From positions 1,488,001 to 1,552,000 of the forward strand of contig NZ_JAHZIL010000003.1 in NCBI RefSeq assembly GCF_019443085.1: a DNA stretch of 64,000 nucleotides. The letters run 5' to 3'. A program made the translations under genes and the position numbers. Source of the stretch: Marinobacter sp. F4218. GTDB taxonomy: Bacteria > Pseudomonadota > Gammaproteobacteria > Pseudomonadales > Oleiphilaceae. Below, piece by piece: positions 8,548 through 17,389 of this stretch (its first letter is position 1; each line of letters starts with the position of its first letter). Below the pieces are notes generated by a model that saw only the letters and a program-made list of their open reading frames with translations, ran no database searches and was not told the origin of the DNA.

Positions 8548-11472
8548 ATGAGCGACTGGTTCGCCCCCCGTTCAAACATTATTTTTATCTGGCTGGGGCT
8601 TACCATTCTCTCCGCCTTGGGTCTGTGCGTTCCCCGCTCTACGCTCAGCGCCGAGGAACTCGCCTCTGAAGACACGGTTTCCGTTGGCATCGTCGCCGAC
8701 AACAAGCCCTACTCGTTTTTCGAAGGCCGCACCACGTCCGGTTTTTCACCGGATATCCTGAAAGAGATCGAGGCCAACAGCGGCATCAAGTTTGAGTATC
8801 GGGCCGGCAACTGGCCCGAGCTCTACGAGGCCTTCCTGGACGGCCGGCTTGATGTCATCGATGCCATTTCCTACCGGGAGGATCAGACCGACCGGATCCT
8901 GTTCACCGAGCCCTACCATATCCGCCAGACCTTCCTCATGCAGGACGGAACCCACCCGATTGGAGACGTCGAGTCCCTTGCCGACCTGAAGGATCTCACC
9001 GTGGGTGTTGTGGAAGACGTCTATTACCGGGACCTGCTCGTTGAAAACGGCATTGACGTCAGGACCTACGATTCCATCCCCAGCCTGGTCCGTGCCCTGG
9101 CGTTCCAATGGGTGGACGTCATCATGGGGCCACGACTGAGCCTCAAGTACCAGGCCAACATTGCAGGCCTGTACTTTCTGAGCATTGCCGGTCCGGCACC
9201 GCTGGGCCCCAAGGCCCAGGAAGACCTTCGCATCGGCGTGAGAAAAGACAACCCGGAACTGTTCCGGCGCATACAACTGGGGCTCAAGGCCATCCCGGAA
9301 TCCAGGAAAATGGAACTGCTGCAACGATGGCGGGAGTTCGGCGGCACCAGCATCAACGAAACCCTGAACTTCAAACTGACCGACGAGGAGCGCCTGTTCA
9401 TCTCCAGGCTGGGGCCGGTCCGGGTTGGCCTGATGCCGGATTATGCCCCCTTCAGTTTCAAGGCGGGCGGCAAACTGCAGGGGCTGTCCGTCGATGTTCT
9501 CAATCGTCTGGCAGATCTCACCGGGCTGCAAGTGATCCCCGTCAGCGGCGCCTGGTCGGAACTCGTCCCCATGCTACGGGATGGCACCATCGACGTATTG
9601 GGAAACATGTCCCTGACCGAAGAACGACAGACGTTTGCCCGGTTTACCGAACCCTACTACCTCATTCCCAACGTGGTCTTCACTCGTGATGGCGGCCTTG
9701 AATACAACGGTTTGGAAAGCCTGTCAGGCTACACCGTTGGCATCAGTTCGGACATCTACTACGAGACAGAAGTGGTTCAGGCACTGGGCGACAGCGCCAA
9801 GGTGTTTGATTCCCAGGAAGCCATGTTCCAGTCCCTGGAACACGACCGTGTGGATGTCGTGCTCGCCGCTCTGCCCAATGGCAACTTCTGGATTCAGGAA
9901 CTGCGGATACCCGGTGTCCGGATTGCCGGTGAACTGGTGTTTGAAGACCACCCCGGAGAGGATCTGCGCTTCGGGGTGCGCGCCTCCCTGGCGCCGCTGG
10001 CAGAGATTCTCGATCAGGCACTGGCGGCCATCAGCCCGACGGAAATGAGGACCATCGAAGATCGTTGGCTGGGTGCGTCGGCTGCCGAGGAATCCCTCGG
10101 CCCGGCCAAGCTAAGCCTCTCTCCCGATGAGCAGGCATGGCTGGACGAACGCGACCGAAACGTCTCCTACTGTATCGACAACGACTGGATGCCATTGGAA
10201 GGGCTGGATTCATCCGGCGAACACGAGGGCCTGTCGGCGGAAACCTTTCGGCTTTTCAGTGAAAGGGGCAACATTCAGTTTCAGCTCGTAAAAACAGATT
10301 CCTGGCCCGAAAGCCTGGAAGCTGTCAGAGAGCGGCGCTGCGACATGCTGGCACTGGCGATGAAAACCCCGGAGCGGGCCCAATACCTGAACTTCACCAC
10401 ACCCTATCTGCAAGTTCCCAATATCATCCTGGGCCGGATCGAAGCGCCGTTCATCGAGAACGTGGGCGACCTTCGCAACAAGCGGGTCGGCGTGGTCAAA
10501 GACTATGCCTTCTCCGAACTCCTGAAATACCGGTACCCGGGGATGCAACTGGTCGAGGTGGAGAACGAGACCAAGGGCATGAAACTGTTGCAGGATAATG
10601 AACTTGCCGGATACGTCACGACCCTCGCAACCGCCAGCTACCACATGCAGGAGCTTGGCCTGGCGGACCTCAAGGTCATCGGCCGGATCCCGGCCGACTG
10701 GTCGCTGTCCGTTGCCTCCCGCAGTGACGAACCGGTTCTGCATGACATCATGCAGAAACTCGTCGACAGCCTGACCCCGGAGGAACGAAGCGGGCTGGAA
10801 AGCTACTGGCGCAATATCAAAATCGAGCAGTCGGTGGATTACCGGCTGGTGTGGCAGCTGGTGGGCATAGCCATCATCGGCGCTGCCCTGCTGTTTTACT
10901 GGAACCGCAAACTCAATCGGCTGAACCGCCAACTGGCGAGCGCCAATGACGCCCTTGCACGCCTGAGCGTGACAGACGATCTGACCCAGCTTGGCAACCG
11001 CAGTTACTTTGACCGGGAGTTCCGGAAAAGCTTCCAGTGGTGTCAGCGTAACCGGGACGGATTCGCGGTGGCCATGGTCGATGCAGACCTGTTCAAGTCC
11101 ATCAACGACACCTTTGGCCATGACGCCGGCGACCACTGCCTCAAGACCCTGGCGGAGATGATGAAGCGCCATTTCCGGCGAGAGACGGACCGTCTGTCAC
11201 GCTTTGGCGGCGAAGAGTTTGTTATCTTCACCACCTATCAGGACCGCAGGGAAATCATCGAACGGCTGGACCGGTTCCGGAACGCCATCGCCGATTCCCC
11301 AACGGTCTTTTCCGGCCAGGAGATTCACCTCACCGTCAGTATCGGGCTCGCCACCGGCATACCGGAACCAAGCGATTCCCCGGCTGCGTTCCTGCGGCTT
11401 GCCGACCAGGCACTCTACTGCGCCAAAGAGAACGGGCGGAACCGGCTCGAGGTTCGAGCCATCAAACAGTGA
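8548..11472 (+). CDS. Diguanylate cyclase with three periplasmic solute-binding domains
   Basis: A 974-residue sensor. After an N-terminal signal/anchor (about 13-32) come three tandem bacterial extracellular solute-binding (family 3) modules at roughly 42-260, 285-510 and 525-762. Each opens with a V-G-I/L-x-x-D/N-x-x-P pattern (VGIVADNKPYSF, VGLMPDYAPFSF, CIDNDWMPLEG) and contains an FTEPY or FTTPY motif. A transmembrane helix follows near 768-788, then a GGDEF domain with FGGEEFV near 887. The intact active site predicts c-di-GMP synthesis controlled by periplasmic amino-acid-like ligands. I see no RxxD I-site but did not search exhaustively. Confidence 0.92.
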   Translation: MSDWFAPRSNIIFIWLGLTILSALGLCVPRSTLSAEELASEDTVSVGIVADNKPYSFFEGRTTSGFSPDILKEIEANSGIKFEYRAGNWPELYEAFLDGRLDVIDAISYREDQTDRILFTEPYHIRQTFLMQDGTHPIGDVESLADLKDLTVGVVEDVYYRDLLVENGIDVRTYDSIPSLVRALAFQWVDVIMGPRLSLKYQANIAGLYFLSIAGPAPLGPKAQEDLRIGVRKDNPELFRRIQLGLKAIPESRKMELLQRWREFGGTSINETLNFKLTDEERLFISRLGPVRVGLMPDYAPFSFKAGGKLQGLSVDVLNRLADLTGLQVIPVSGAWSELVPMLRDGTIDVLGNMSLTEERQTFARFTEPYYLIPNVVFTRDGGLEYNGLESLSGYTVGISSDIYYETEVVQALGDSAKVFDSQEAMFQSLEHDRVDVVLAALPNGNFWIQELRIPGVRIAGELVFEDHPGEDLRFGVRASLAPLAEILDQALAAISPTEMRTIEDRWLGASAAEESLGPAKLSLSPDEQAWLDERDRNVSYCIDNDWMPLEGLDSSGEHEGLSAETFRLFSERGNIQFQLVKTDSWPESLEAVRERRCDMLALAMKTPERAQYLNFTTPYLQVPNIILGRIEAPFIENVGDLRNKRVGVVKDYAFSELLKYRYPGMQLVEVENETKGMKLLQDNELAGYVTTLATASYHMQELGLADLKVIGRIPADWSLSVASRSDEPVLHDIMQKLVDSLTPEERSGLESYWRNIKIEQSVDYRLVWQLVGIAIIGAALLFYWNRKLNRLNRQLASANDALARLSVTDDLTQLGNRSYFDREFRKSFQWCQRNRDGFAVAMVDADLFKSINDTFGHDAGDHCLKTLAEMMKRHFRRETDRLSRFGGEEFVIFTTYQDRREIIERLDRFRNAIADSPTVFSGQEIHLTVSIGLATGIPEPSDSPAAFLRLADQALYCAKENGRNRLEVRAIKQ

Positions 11473-11511
11473 GAGCTGCTAGACTTCCAGAATAACGACA
11501 AGGAGCACCCC

Positions 11512-12483
11512 ATGGCACGCATCTATGAAGACAATTCCCTTTCCATCGGTAACACGCCGCTGATCCAGCTGAACCGGGTAAACGACGGGGCCACTATCTG
11601 GGCCAAGATTGAAGGCCGAAACCCGGCCTATTCCGTGAAATGCCGTATTGGTTCGGCCATGATCTGGGATGCGGAAAAGCGGGGCACCCTCAAGCCCGGC
11701 ATGACCATTGTGGAACCGACCAGCGGCAACACCGGCATTGCCCTGGCGTTCGTGGCGGCAGCGCGCGGCTACAAGCTGGTACTCACCATGCCTTCGTCCA
11801 TGAGTCTGGAACGGCGCAAGGTGCTCAAGGCGCTGGGCGCAGAACTGGTCCTGACCGAGCCCGCCAAGGGTATGCCCGGCGCCATTGCCAAAGCCGAGGA
11901 GATTTTCGCCTCCGATCCCGATAGCCATTTCCTGCCGCAACAGTTCCAGAATCCGGCCAACCCGCGCATTCATGAAGACACCACAGGCCCCGAGATCTGG
12001 CACGACACCGATGGCGAGGTCGACATCTTTGTCTCCGGCGTTGGCACCGGCGGCACCCTCACCGGTGTGTCCCGCTATATCAAGGAAACCCGTGGCAAGC
12101 AGATCACCACCGTGGCGGTCGAGCCCACGGATTCGCCGGTGATCACCCAGACCCTCAGTGGCGAAGAGCCAAAGCCCTCACCCCACAAAATCCAGGGCAT
12201 CGGGGCCGGCTTCGTACCCAAGAACCTGGATCTGGACATGGTGGACCAGGTTGAAACGGTGTCCAACGAAGAGGCCATGGAGATGGCCCATCGGCTGATG
12301 CAGGAAGAAGGCATCCTGTGCGGCATTTCCTGTGGCGCAGCGGTGGTCGCGGCGGTACGCGTCAGCAAGCAGCCGGAGCACAAGGGCAAGAATATCGTCG
12401 TGGTGCTGCCGGATTCGGCGGAACGTTACCTGTCATCGGCCCTGTTTGCCGACCAGTTCGGGGATCTGGAGAACAAGCAGTAA
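11512..12483 (+). CDS. cysK: Cysteine synthase A (O-acetylserine thiol-lyase)
   Basis: A 323-residue PLP enzyme making cysteine from O-acetylserine and sulfide. The N-terminus ([19 protein letters not shown]) and length match enterobacterial CysK rather than CysM. The PLP lysine lies in SVKCRIG, the substrate loop in [12 protein letters not shown], and the phosphate-binding glycines in [12 protein letters not shown]. An AAGGAGC RBS precedes ATG 11512. Confidence 0.94.
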   Translation: MARIYEDNSLSIGNTPLIQLNRVNDGATIWAKIEGRNPAYSVKCRIGSAMIWDAEKRGTLKPGMTIVEPTSGNTGIALAFVAAARGYKLVLTMPSSMSLERRKVLKALGAELVLTEPAKGMPGAIAKAEEIFASDPDSHFLPQQFQNPANPRIHEDTTGPEIWHDTDGEVDIFVSGVGTGGTLTGVSRYIKETRGKQITTVAVEPTDSPVITQTLSGEEPKPSPHKIQGIGAGFVPKNLDLDMVDQVETVSNEEAMEMAHRLMQEEGILCGISCGAAVVAAVRVSKQPEHKGKNIVVVLPDSAERYLSSALFADQFGDLENKQ

Positions 12484-12501
12484 CGAAGAGCTTAGCGGGG
12501 A

Positions 12502-12518
12502 CGCGGCCACCGGCCGCG
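12502..12518 (+). terminator. GC-rich hairpin after cysK
   Basis: A perfect 7-bp stem CGCGGCC/GGCCGCG with a 3-nt loop lies 19 nt after the cysK stop. It is not followed by a clear T-run, so it is only a weak candidate for an intrinsic terminator. Confidence 0.35.
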
Positions 12519-12585
12519 CCCACGGTTCCTTAAGGCACTGATATTTTAAAGTTGCCTCACTTCCACCCCATCAGCGACGAAATAA

Positions 12586-13881
12586 CTATTCAGCCAGCCC
12601 CATGCAGTTGGCATAAAACGTTGTGGTAGCCGGCCAATCAGAGAAGATGCCAATCACGCCCACGTCCCTCGCGAGCGCGTCGATCACCGTAAGCACGTCA
12701 CCGTCGTTGTTGATGGCATCCGTGACGCTCTGGTAGTACCAGCCACCGCCGCTGGCCAATGGACCACTCCGCTCCACCGTCCAGGCAATCAAATCCAGCC
12801 CGGCCAGACGGGCATTCTCGGCATACCCGGATGGCACGATCTCCTGGTGCCCATTCAGCGCCAGCAACTTCCAGAGCGCGGGCGCCAGAATGTTCACGCC
12901 CTGGGCTTTCAAACTCTCCATATAGGCCAGAGAGGTGTTGCCATCCGTGGGTTTGGCCTGATCGAGAAACACCGCCTGCTCACCAAAGCGCGGGGTTTCG
13001 TTAATCCAGAACAGTACGTCATCCAGATTGAACGACTGCGGCCAGACATCCCCGGGAGACACCCCGGCCTTGCGGTAGTCTTCGATCATCTGGCGGGCGT
13101 AATCCTGCTGGCTGTAGTCGCCCTCGAAGGGCATCTCGACCACCGGTGATTTAAGCTCCGGCGTGAATTTCACACCAAGGGCCTGAAACAGGTCGATGCT
13201 CTCGCGATGGGTCATCAGGGTGCCACGGGCGGTGTACAGATCGGTCCGCCAGTCTGCGGTGCCACGCACATACTCTTCCGGGGTGGTTGCCATAGGATTG
13301 AAGGCATCCATCTTGCCCTTCAGGGTTTTGAACTCGGCCAGGGTGATGTCGCTGGTCCGACACTCCGCCCGGGCCGGTATGCCCGTGGCAGGGTCTGCTG
13401 GCACAAAGGGCTGGGTACACCTGGCATTCAATTCGGGAATGGTGACGATGTCGGTGGTGGTATGCAGGTCATTCTGGGCGTGCCGGCACACCAGCTCCCG
13501 GTCCTTGGTGAATGCGACATCACACTCGACAATACCGGCCCCCATCTTGGCGGCAGCAACGTAGGATTCCAGGGTGTGTTCCGGAAACTGGAGCGGCGCG
13601 CCCCGGTGGCCAATCGAGAAATCGGTTCGCTTCAGGTGCTTGGTTTGGCAGGCTTGCAGACGCTCTTTCAGCGGGCCTTCATCCATGTCGTCGACCAGCC
13701 AGAACGGGCGCGGCCCGATCTCGATGGTGTCATGACCTTTGGCACCATGCTCCAAGGCTCCCTGCCAGTCGACCTGTCCGGGCGGCAACCGGTTCTGCCC
13801 CGCCTGGGTGTTCGGCGCAGCCTGCGTGCAAGCCAGGGGCAGTGAGCAAAGCGCGATGCCCAGCAATGTGCGTAATATCAT
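12586..13881 (-). CDS. Glycerophosphodiester phosphodiesterase, lipoprotein (GlpQ-like)
   Basis: A 431-residue exported enzyme. The signal ends in a lipobox LPLAC (Cys18), so it is probably a lipoprotein, unlike soluble periplasmic GlpQ. The catalytic motif [13 protein letters not shown] spans residues 91-103 with the two expected His (92 and 102), and the metal ligands lie in [10 protein letters not shown]. It hydrolyses glycerophosphodiesters to glycerol 3-phosphate and an alcohol. The RBS AAGGAGC precedes ATG 13881 and sits inside a 12-bp inverted repeat reported separately. The region downstream of the HD-like core has about 130 extra residues compared with short GDPDs. Confidence 0.9.
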   Translation of the reverse strand: MILRTLLGIALCSLPLACTQAAPNTQAGQNRLPPGQVDWQGALEHGAKGHDTIEIGPRPFWLVDDMDEGPLKERLQACQTKHLKRTDFSIGHRGAPLQFPEHTLESYVAAAKMGAGIVECDVAFTKDRELVCRHAQNDLHTTTDIVTIPELNARCTQPFVPADPATGIPARAECRTSDITLAEFKTLKGKMDAFNPMATTPEEYVRGTADWRTDLYTARGTLMTHRESIDLFQALGVKFTPELKSPVVEMPFEGDYSQQDYARQMIEDYRKAGVSPGDVWPQSFNLDDVLFWINETPRFGEQAVFLDQAKPTDGNTSLAYMESLKAQGVNILAPALWKLLALNGHQEIVPSGYAENARLAGLDLIAWTVERSGPLASGGGWYYQSVTDAINNDGDVLTVIDALARDVGVIGIFSDWPATTTFYANCMGLAE

Positions 13882-13886
13882 AAACA

Positions 13887-13934
13887 GCTCCTTGTGAAAT
13901 GAATGATACTGCCAATTCAGTGTTCACAAGGAGC
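13887..13934 (-). promoter_or_regulatory. 12-bp perfect inverted repeat enclosing the GDPD ribosome binding site
   Basis: The arms are GCTCCTTGTGAA at 13887-13898 and TTCACAAGGAGC at 13923-13934, 24 nt apart. In the minus-strand transcript the 5' arm is complementary to the arm carrying the AAGGAGC Shine-Dalgarno, 5 nt before the ATG, so a hairpin would hide the RBS. It could alternatively be a protein operator. Confidence 0.5.
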
Positions 13935-13981
13935 GTTACGATGGCGTGAACGTTAGTTGACCACTGTGTGGGCGTTTTATG

Positions 13982-14248
13982 TCAGCCGGCGGCAGCCGCC
14001 TCATACTCCCGAACCATCGTGTACAGCTGGTCCTTCAGGCTCAGACGCTGCTTCTTCTGGTTTTCCAGGTAGTCGTCCGAGGTGTTTTCAGCGCCCGACT
14101 CAATCCGGTGAATCTCATGGTCCAGCTCATGATACTCATCGAACAGCCGGGCAAAGTGGCCACTGTTGGCTTTAAGCAGGTGTATCGCTTCTCTGGACTC
14201 GGGCAATTCGTGCAAAAGATCGTGTTTTTCCAAAGGCATCGCCAGCAC
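13982..14248 (-). CDS. YdcH/DUF465 family small protein
   Basis: An 88-residue, highly charged, helical protein. The pattern LxxEYHELDHEIHRIE followed by LKDQLY near the end is typical of DUF465 (YdcH/SlyX-like) small coiled-coil proteins of unknown role. The start may instead be the internal Met4 (MPLEKHDLLHEL), which fits the family start better. No partner genes are obvious. Confidence 0.8.
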   Translation of the reverse strand: MLAMPLEKHDLLHELPESREAIHLLKANSGHFARLFDEYHELDHEIHRIESGAENTSDDYLENQKKQRLSLKDQLYTMVREYEAAAAG

Positions 14249-14300
14249 TCTCCATGGCTGAGTTAGGGATTATTCCCCGTCAGTTTAGAGTGCGGCTGCC

Positions 14301-14615
14301 CTATGCTTCTTGATCCCGATCAACGGCCTGATCCGGATCCGGATCCGGCGATAATGCCGCAATTGCAAAGCCCAGGCCCGCAGCGGCCAAGCTCACACTT
14401 CTGTAGCTCACCCTTGAGATACCACGATGCGACACCCGAACCAGCCGGCTCCAGGGACGGGCAACCGGAACGCGCTCCAGAAGGCCGAAGGTTTCGTCAG
14501 CTATCGCAAGGTGCACGCGCTCGAGCTTCAACGCGCTGTGACTCGCCCCCTGCGCGAGCAGGTCCCCCATCCCGAGCCACCAGCGGCGCTGGTGCGGATC
14601 AATCTGGATACTCAT
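14301..14615 (-). CDS. Small protein coupled to the alpha/beta hydrolase gene
   Basis: A 104-residue product beginning MSIQIDPHQRRWWLGMGD. Its ATG overlaps the TGA of the upstream hydrolase gene as ATGA, and a GGAG lies 8 nt before it, so translation is credible. It has one moderately hydrophobic segment (SLAAAGLGFAIAAL) near its C-terminus. The tail DPDPDPD is produced by three tandem ATCCGG units at 14331-14348. I do not recognise a domain. The tight coupling suggests it works with the hydrolase. Confidence 0.7.
   Translation of the reverse strand: MSIQIDPHQRRWWLGMGDLLAQGASHSALKLERVHLAIADETFGLLERVPVARPWSRLVRVSHRGISRVSYRSVSLAAAGLGFAIAALSPDPDPDQAVDRDQEA
14331..14348. repeat. Three tandem copies of ATCCGG
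   Basis: ATCCGG occurs three times in tandem and encodes the Pro-Asp repeat near the C-terminus of the overlapping minus-strand gene. Copy number could vary by slippage without a frameshift, because the unit is 6 nt. Confidence 0.8.
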
Positions 14616-15523
14616 ACCAACCACTCCTGCAGTTGAGTTGCCACATCCGGGTGATGGGCCAGACCAATGTGGTCAATCCCCGGAAACGTCGCCATGCCCG
14701 CCAGCTGCCAGCCCGGTTGTTCCAGACCCTGCGCACTGGCTTCATGCACCAGGGCATCGCCGAACAACGCATTCACGGGGTGAGTTCTGGAGCGGGACAA
14801 CAAACCACAGACCACATAATGCCGGGCGCCGGGCAGCAATGGCGCCTCACCCGCACCCTGTTCCAGAATGTCGCCCCGGGAAAGATTACGAATGCCCGAG
14901 CTACGCAAATCAATCACCTCACCAATCACCTTCAGGTAGTCGCGGGGCATGTCATTAAGCATCCCCGCCACCGAACGCGCGCCCCTGGCCAACCAGGATC
15001 CATCATGAGGCGATCCGATGTACACGCAATCGCTGAGCGCCTTCAACCACCGGTGCCCGGCTGCTTGCCCCGACTGGCAGGCGCTGCGAATCACCAGCCC
15101 CCCCATACTGTGCCCAAGCAGGATCAGGCGGGTGACGGGCACGGGCCAGGAAGTAACAACCTGTTCCAACAGCTGTGCCAGATCCCGGCCATTGCGGTAG
15201 ATGGGCCGACCAGTGTTGTAACGCAGCACAAGATCGGTAACACCCCCGCGAATGGCCGACGAGAGCGATGCACCGTAGCTGTCACCCGAGGCACCCGGCA
15301 TGCGCCAGACCGTTTCCAGCTCCATCAGGCCATGTATGGAAAGGCACAGGGTTCCGGAAGGCTCGTCAATGCAGGGATATGCCGGGTCCAGCTCGGAATT
15401 CTGGTGCAGCAACGCCAGAGAGACCGCCAGCGGATTTCGGCGTGACTCCAGCCAGTCACCGAGGAAACCACTCGCAATAGCAGAGGTCTGGCGTTGCCAC
15501 CGAGGCATCGGTGCAGACGGCAT
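14612..15523 (-). CDS. Alpha/beta hydrolase (lipase/esterase-like)
   Basis: A 303-residue protein with the nucleophile elbow GHSMGG (Ser139) in LILLGHSMGGLVI, the oxyanion-region LSIHGLME near residue 61, and a DHIGL segment near the C-terminus suited to the catalytic His. There is no obvious signal peptide. It resembles lipase/permease-type hydrolases, but the substrate cannot be inferred. It is followed by a translationally coupled small gene. Confidence 0.85.
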   Translation of the reverse strand: MPSAPMPRWQRQTSAIASGFLGDWLESRRNPLAVSLALLHQNSELDPAYPCIDEPSGTLCLSIHGLMELETVWRMPGASGDSYGASLSSAIRGGVTDLVLRYNTGRPIYRNGRDLAQLLEQVVTSWPVPVTRLILLGHSMGGLVIRSACQSGQAAGHRWLKALSDCVYIGSPHDGSWLARGARSVAGMLNDMPRDYLKVIGEVIDLRSSGIRNLSRGDILEQGAGEAPLLPGARHYVVCGLLSRSRTHPVNALFGDALVHEASAQGLEQPGWQLAGMATFPGIDHIGLAHHPDVATQLQEWLV

Positions 15524-15981
15524 GAAACAGCTTCCTTCTGTGAAATTTCGACCCAGTCTACACCCATTGCCGCTCAGACACGCGCTTGCCCTGATCGTTC
15601 AGATTGTAGAAGCCGGAAATGCTCTCTCCATGTACTTCAGACGGGCGCGAAGCTTCTGGCACAGTTAAGCCTGTTTGGCGGCCCGCTTCTCGGCCTGACT
15701 GAGGTCCATAGTCAGTGCCCCTGCTCAACCCCCTCGATGCCGATTTCGTCGAAGTATCTCTTCCCTCCGAACATCAACATCTGTAGCTTTAGCCTTTACG
15801 TAGAATAATAAAAGTCGTCTATATCGGGCCTTACCATGATTCATTCGGCGCTCGACGCACCCGGACTCGCAGAATCACCTTTGTTTCGTTTCCACTCGGG
15901 TTGAACCTGCTCAAAGCCCTTGCGAACCTGAGGCAAAGAGGATTGAATCTTTGTTTTACTGCTGCAGGACTATCCTTATAA
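15524..15981. other. 458-bp region without a supported gene, upstream of tup operon
   Basis: Open frames here lack RBSs and recognisable sequence, so I call no gene. It must contain promoters for the minus-strand hydrolase and the plus-strand tungstate operon. An AT-rich patch at 15781-15825 (TAGAATAATAAAAG) is a plausible promoter zone. Several short GC-rich repeats (for example GAACCTG at 15904 and 15924) could support RNA structure, but I do not recognise a molybdenum/tungsten cofactor riboswitch. Confidence 0.4.
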
Positions 15982-16677
15982 ATGGATGCTTTGTCTGAAG
16001 CCTTTCGACTGATTATCACGCTGGATGCAGATCTCTTCGAAATCCTTTTGCTGTCCATCCGGGTCAGCCTGATTGCCTTGGCCATATCCGCCATCATCGG
16101 TTTGCCCCTCGGGAGCTGGCTGGCGATCTCCAAATTTCCGGGGCGGAAATTCTGCATCCTTTTGCTCAATGCTCTGATGGGCATGCCCCCGGTGGTTGTG
16201 GGGCTGATCGTGTACCTGCTGCTGTCTCGGTCCGGGCCACTGGGTTGGCTGGGGCTTCTGTACACACCCTCTGCCATGATCATCGCGCAGGCAGTCCTGA
16301 TCACCCCGATTATTGCGGCCCTGTCGAATCAGGTGATTGAGAATCTCCATCAGGAATACCGCGATACTTTTTACTCCATGGGCATCACCGGACGCCGGGC
16401 TGTGGTGGCCTATCTGGTGGACGCACGCTATGCCCTGACCACCTGCATTCTGGCGGGCTTCGGTCGCGCCATCGCCGAGGTTGGTGCTGTCATCATCGTC
16501 GGCGGCAATATTGATCATCTGACCCGTGTCATGACCACCGCCATCGCGCTGGAAACCTCCAAGGGCAACCTGACCCTCGCCTTGGGCCTGGGAGCGGTGC
16601 TGCTGTCGCTGTCATTGCTGGTCAACGCGCTGGTGATAGGCGTCCGTGAATACGCTGCGAAACGCCAATATGCCTAA
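15982..16677 (+). CDS. tupB: Tungstate ABC transporter permease TupB
   Basis: A 231-residue inner-membrane permease with about six hydrophobic segments. The binding-protein-dependent transport signature lies around GFGRAIAEVGAVIIVGGNI (residues 156-174). Length and sequence fit TupB of the TupABC tungstate importer rather than molybdate ModB. It overlaps the ATPase gene by 8 nt and is followed by the binding protein gene, a complete tupBCA operon. It is placed at the head of the formate dehydrogenase cofactor operon. Confidence 0.9.
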   Translation: MDALSEAFRLIITLDADLFEILLLSIRVSLIALAISAIIGLPLGSWLAISKFPGRKFCILLLNALMGMPPVVVGLIVYLLLSRSGPLGWLGLLYTPSAMIIAQAVLITPIIAALSNQVIENLHQEYRDTFYSMGITGRRAVVAYLVDARYALTTCILAGFGRAIAEVGAVIIVGGNIDHLTRVMTTAIALETSKGNLTLALGLGAVLLSLSLLVNALVIGVREYAAKRQYA

Positions 16678-17380
16678 TCCACTATTGCCCATAAGTATCC
16701 GCGATCTGCGCCTGACCAGAAGCGATCGGCCCGTGCTGGGAGGGGTGAACCTGAAGATTGATGACCCTGGTATCACTGTGATTATGGGCCCGAACGGCGC
16801 AGGCAAAACCCTGCTCTTGCGCTGTCTGCATGGCCTGATCACTCCGGATCAGGGATTCATCAAACTGGGTTCTCTGGCAGTCGCGGACAGTCGCGATGAG
16901 CAGGCCATGGTCTTTCAGCACCCGGTACTGCTGCGCCGAACCGTGCTGCAGAATCTGGCCTTTGCGGCCCCCGAGATTGCCAAGACCGCGCCCGAGCGTT
17001 TGATTCAGGCCCTGGAGTCGGTCAACCTGGCTAACCGCGCCGACCAACCCGCCCGGATGCTGTCAGGTGGGGAACAGCAACGACTGTCCCTGGCCCGAGC
17101 GCTGTTGAGTGAGCCCGCATTGTTGCTCCTGGATGAGGCGACGGCTAACCTTGATCCGGCATCGGTTTTGTTAATCGAATCCCTGGTCAAAGCCCAAAGC
17201 CTCCAGGGAACCAAGGTGATCCTGGTCAGTCATGATCAAAGTCAGGCTAGACGTCTGGCCGATGAAATCGTATTTATGTCTAATGGGAAGGTAGCGGAGC
17301 AGAGTCCGGCGGATCAATTCTTTACCACGCCCCAGACCCCTGCGGCCAAAGCTTATCTGGCCGGTGAAATCCTGTTTTAG
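16670..17380 (+). CDS. tupC: Tungstate ABC transporter ATP-binding protein TupC
   Basis: A 236-residue ABC ATPase: Walker A GPNGAGKTLLLRC, signature [15 protein letters not shown], Walker B LLLLDEATANLD and switch His in LVSHD. I chose ATG 16670 (MPNPLLPISI), overlapping tupB by 8 nt. A GTG at 16646 would add eight residues and cannot be excluded, because neither start has a strong RBS. It energises tungstate import with TupB and TupA. Confidence 0.9.
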   Translation: MPNPLLPISIRDLRLTRSDRPVLGGVNLKIDDPGITVIMGPNGAGKTLLLRCLHGLITPDQGFIKLGSLAVADSRDEQAMVFQHPVLLRRTVLQNLAFAAPEIAKTAPERLIQALESVNLANRADQPARMLSGGEQQRLSLARALLSEPALLLLDEATANLDPASVLLIESLVKAQSLQGTKVILVSHDQSQARRLADEIVFMSNGKVAEQSPADQFFTTPQTPAAKAYLAGEILF

Positions 17381-17389
17381 AGGGCTGCC

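Noticed and set aside
15797-15802. TACGTA shared between the tup and FDH promoter regions as a common regulator site
   Set aside because: A 6-bp match is expected by chance many times in 64 kb, and the flanks differ; only the FDH-promoter palindromes are reported.
15790-15830. ModE-type molybdate operator ahead of tupB
   Set aside because: The sequence TCTATAT at 15817-15823 lacks the required second half-site, so the match is not convincing.
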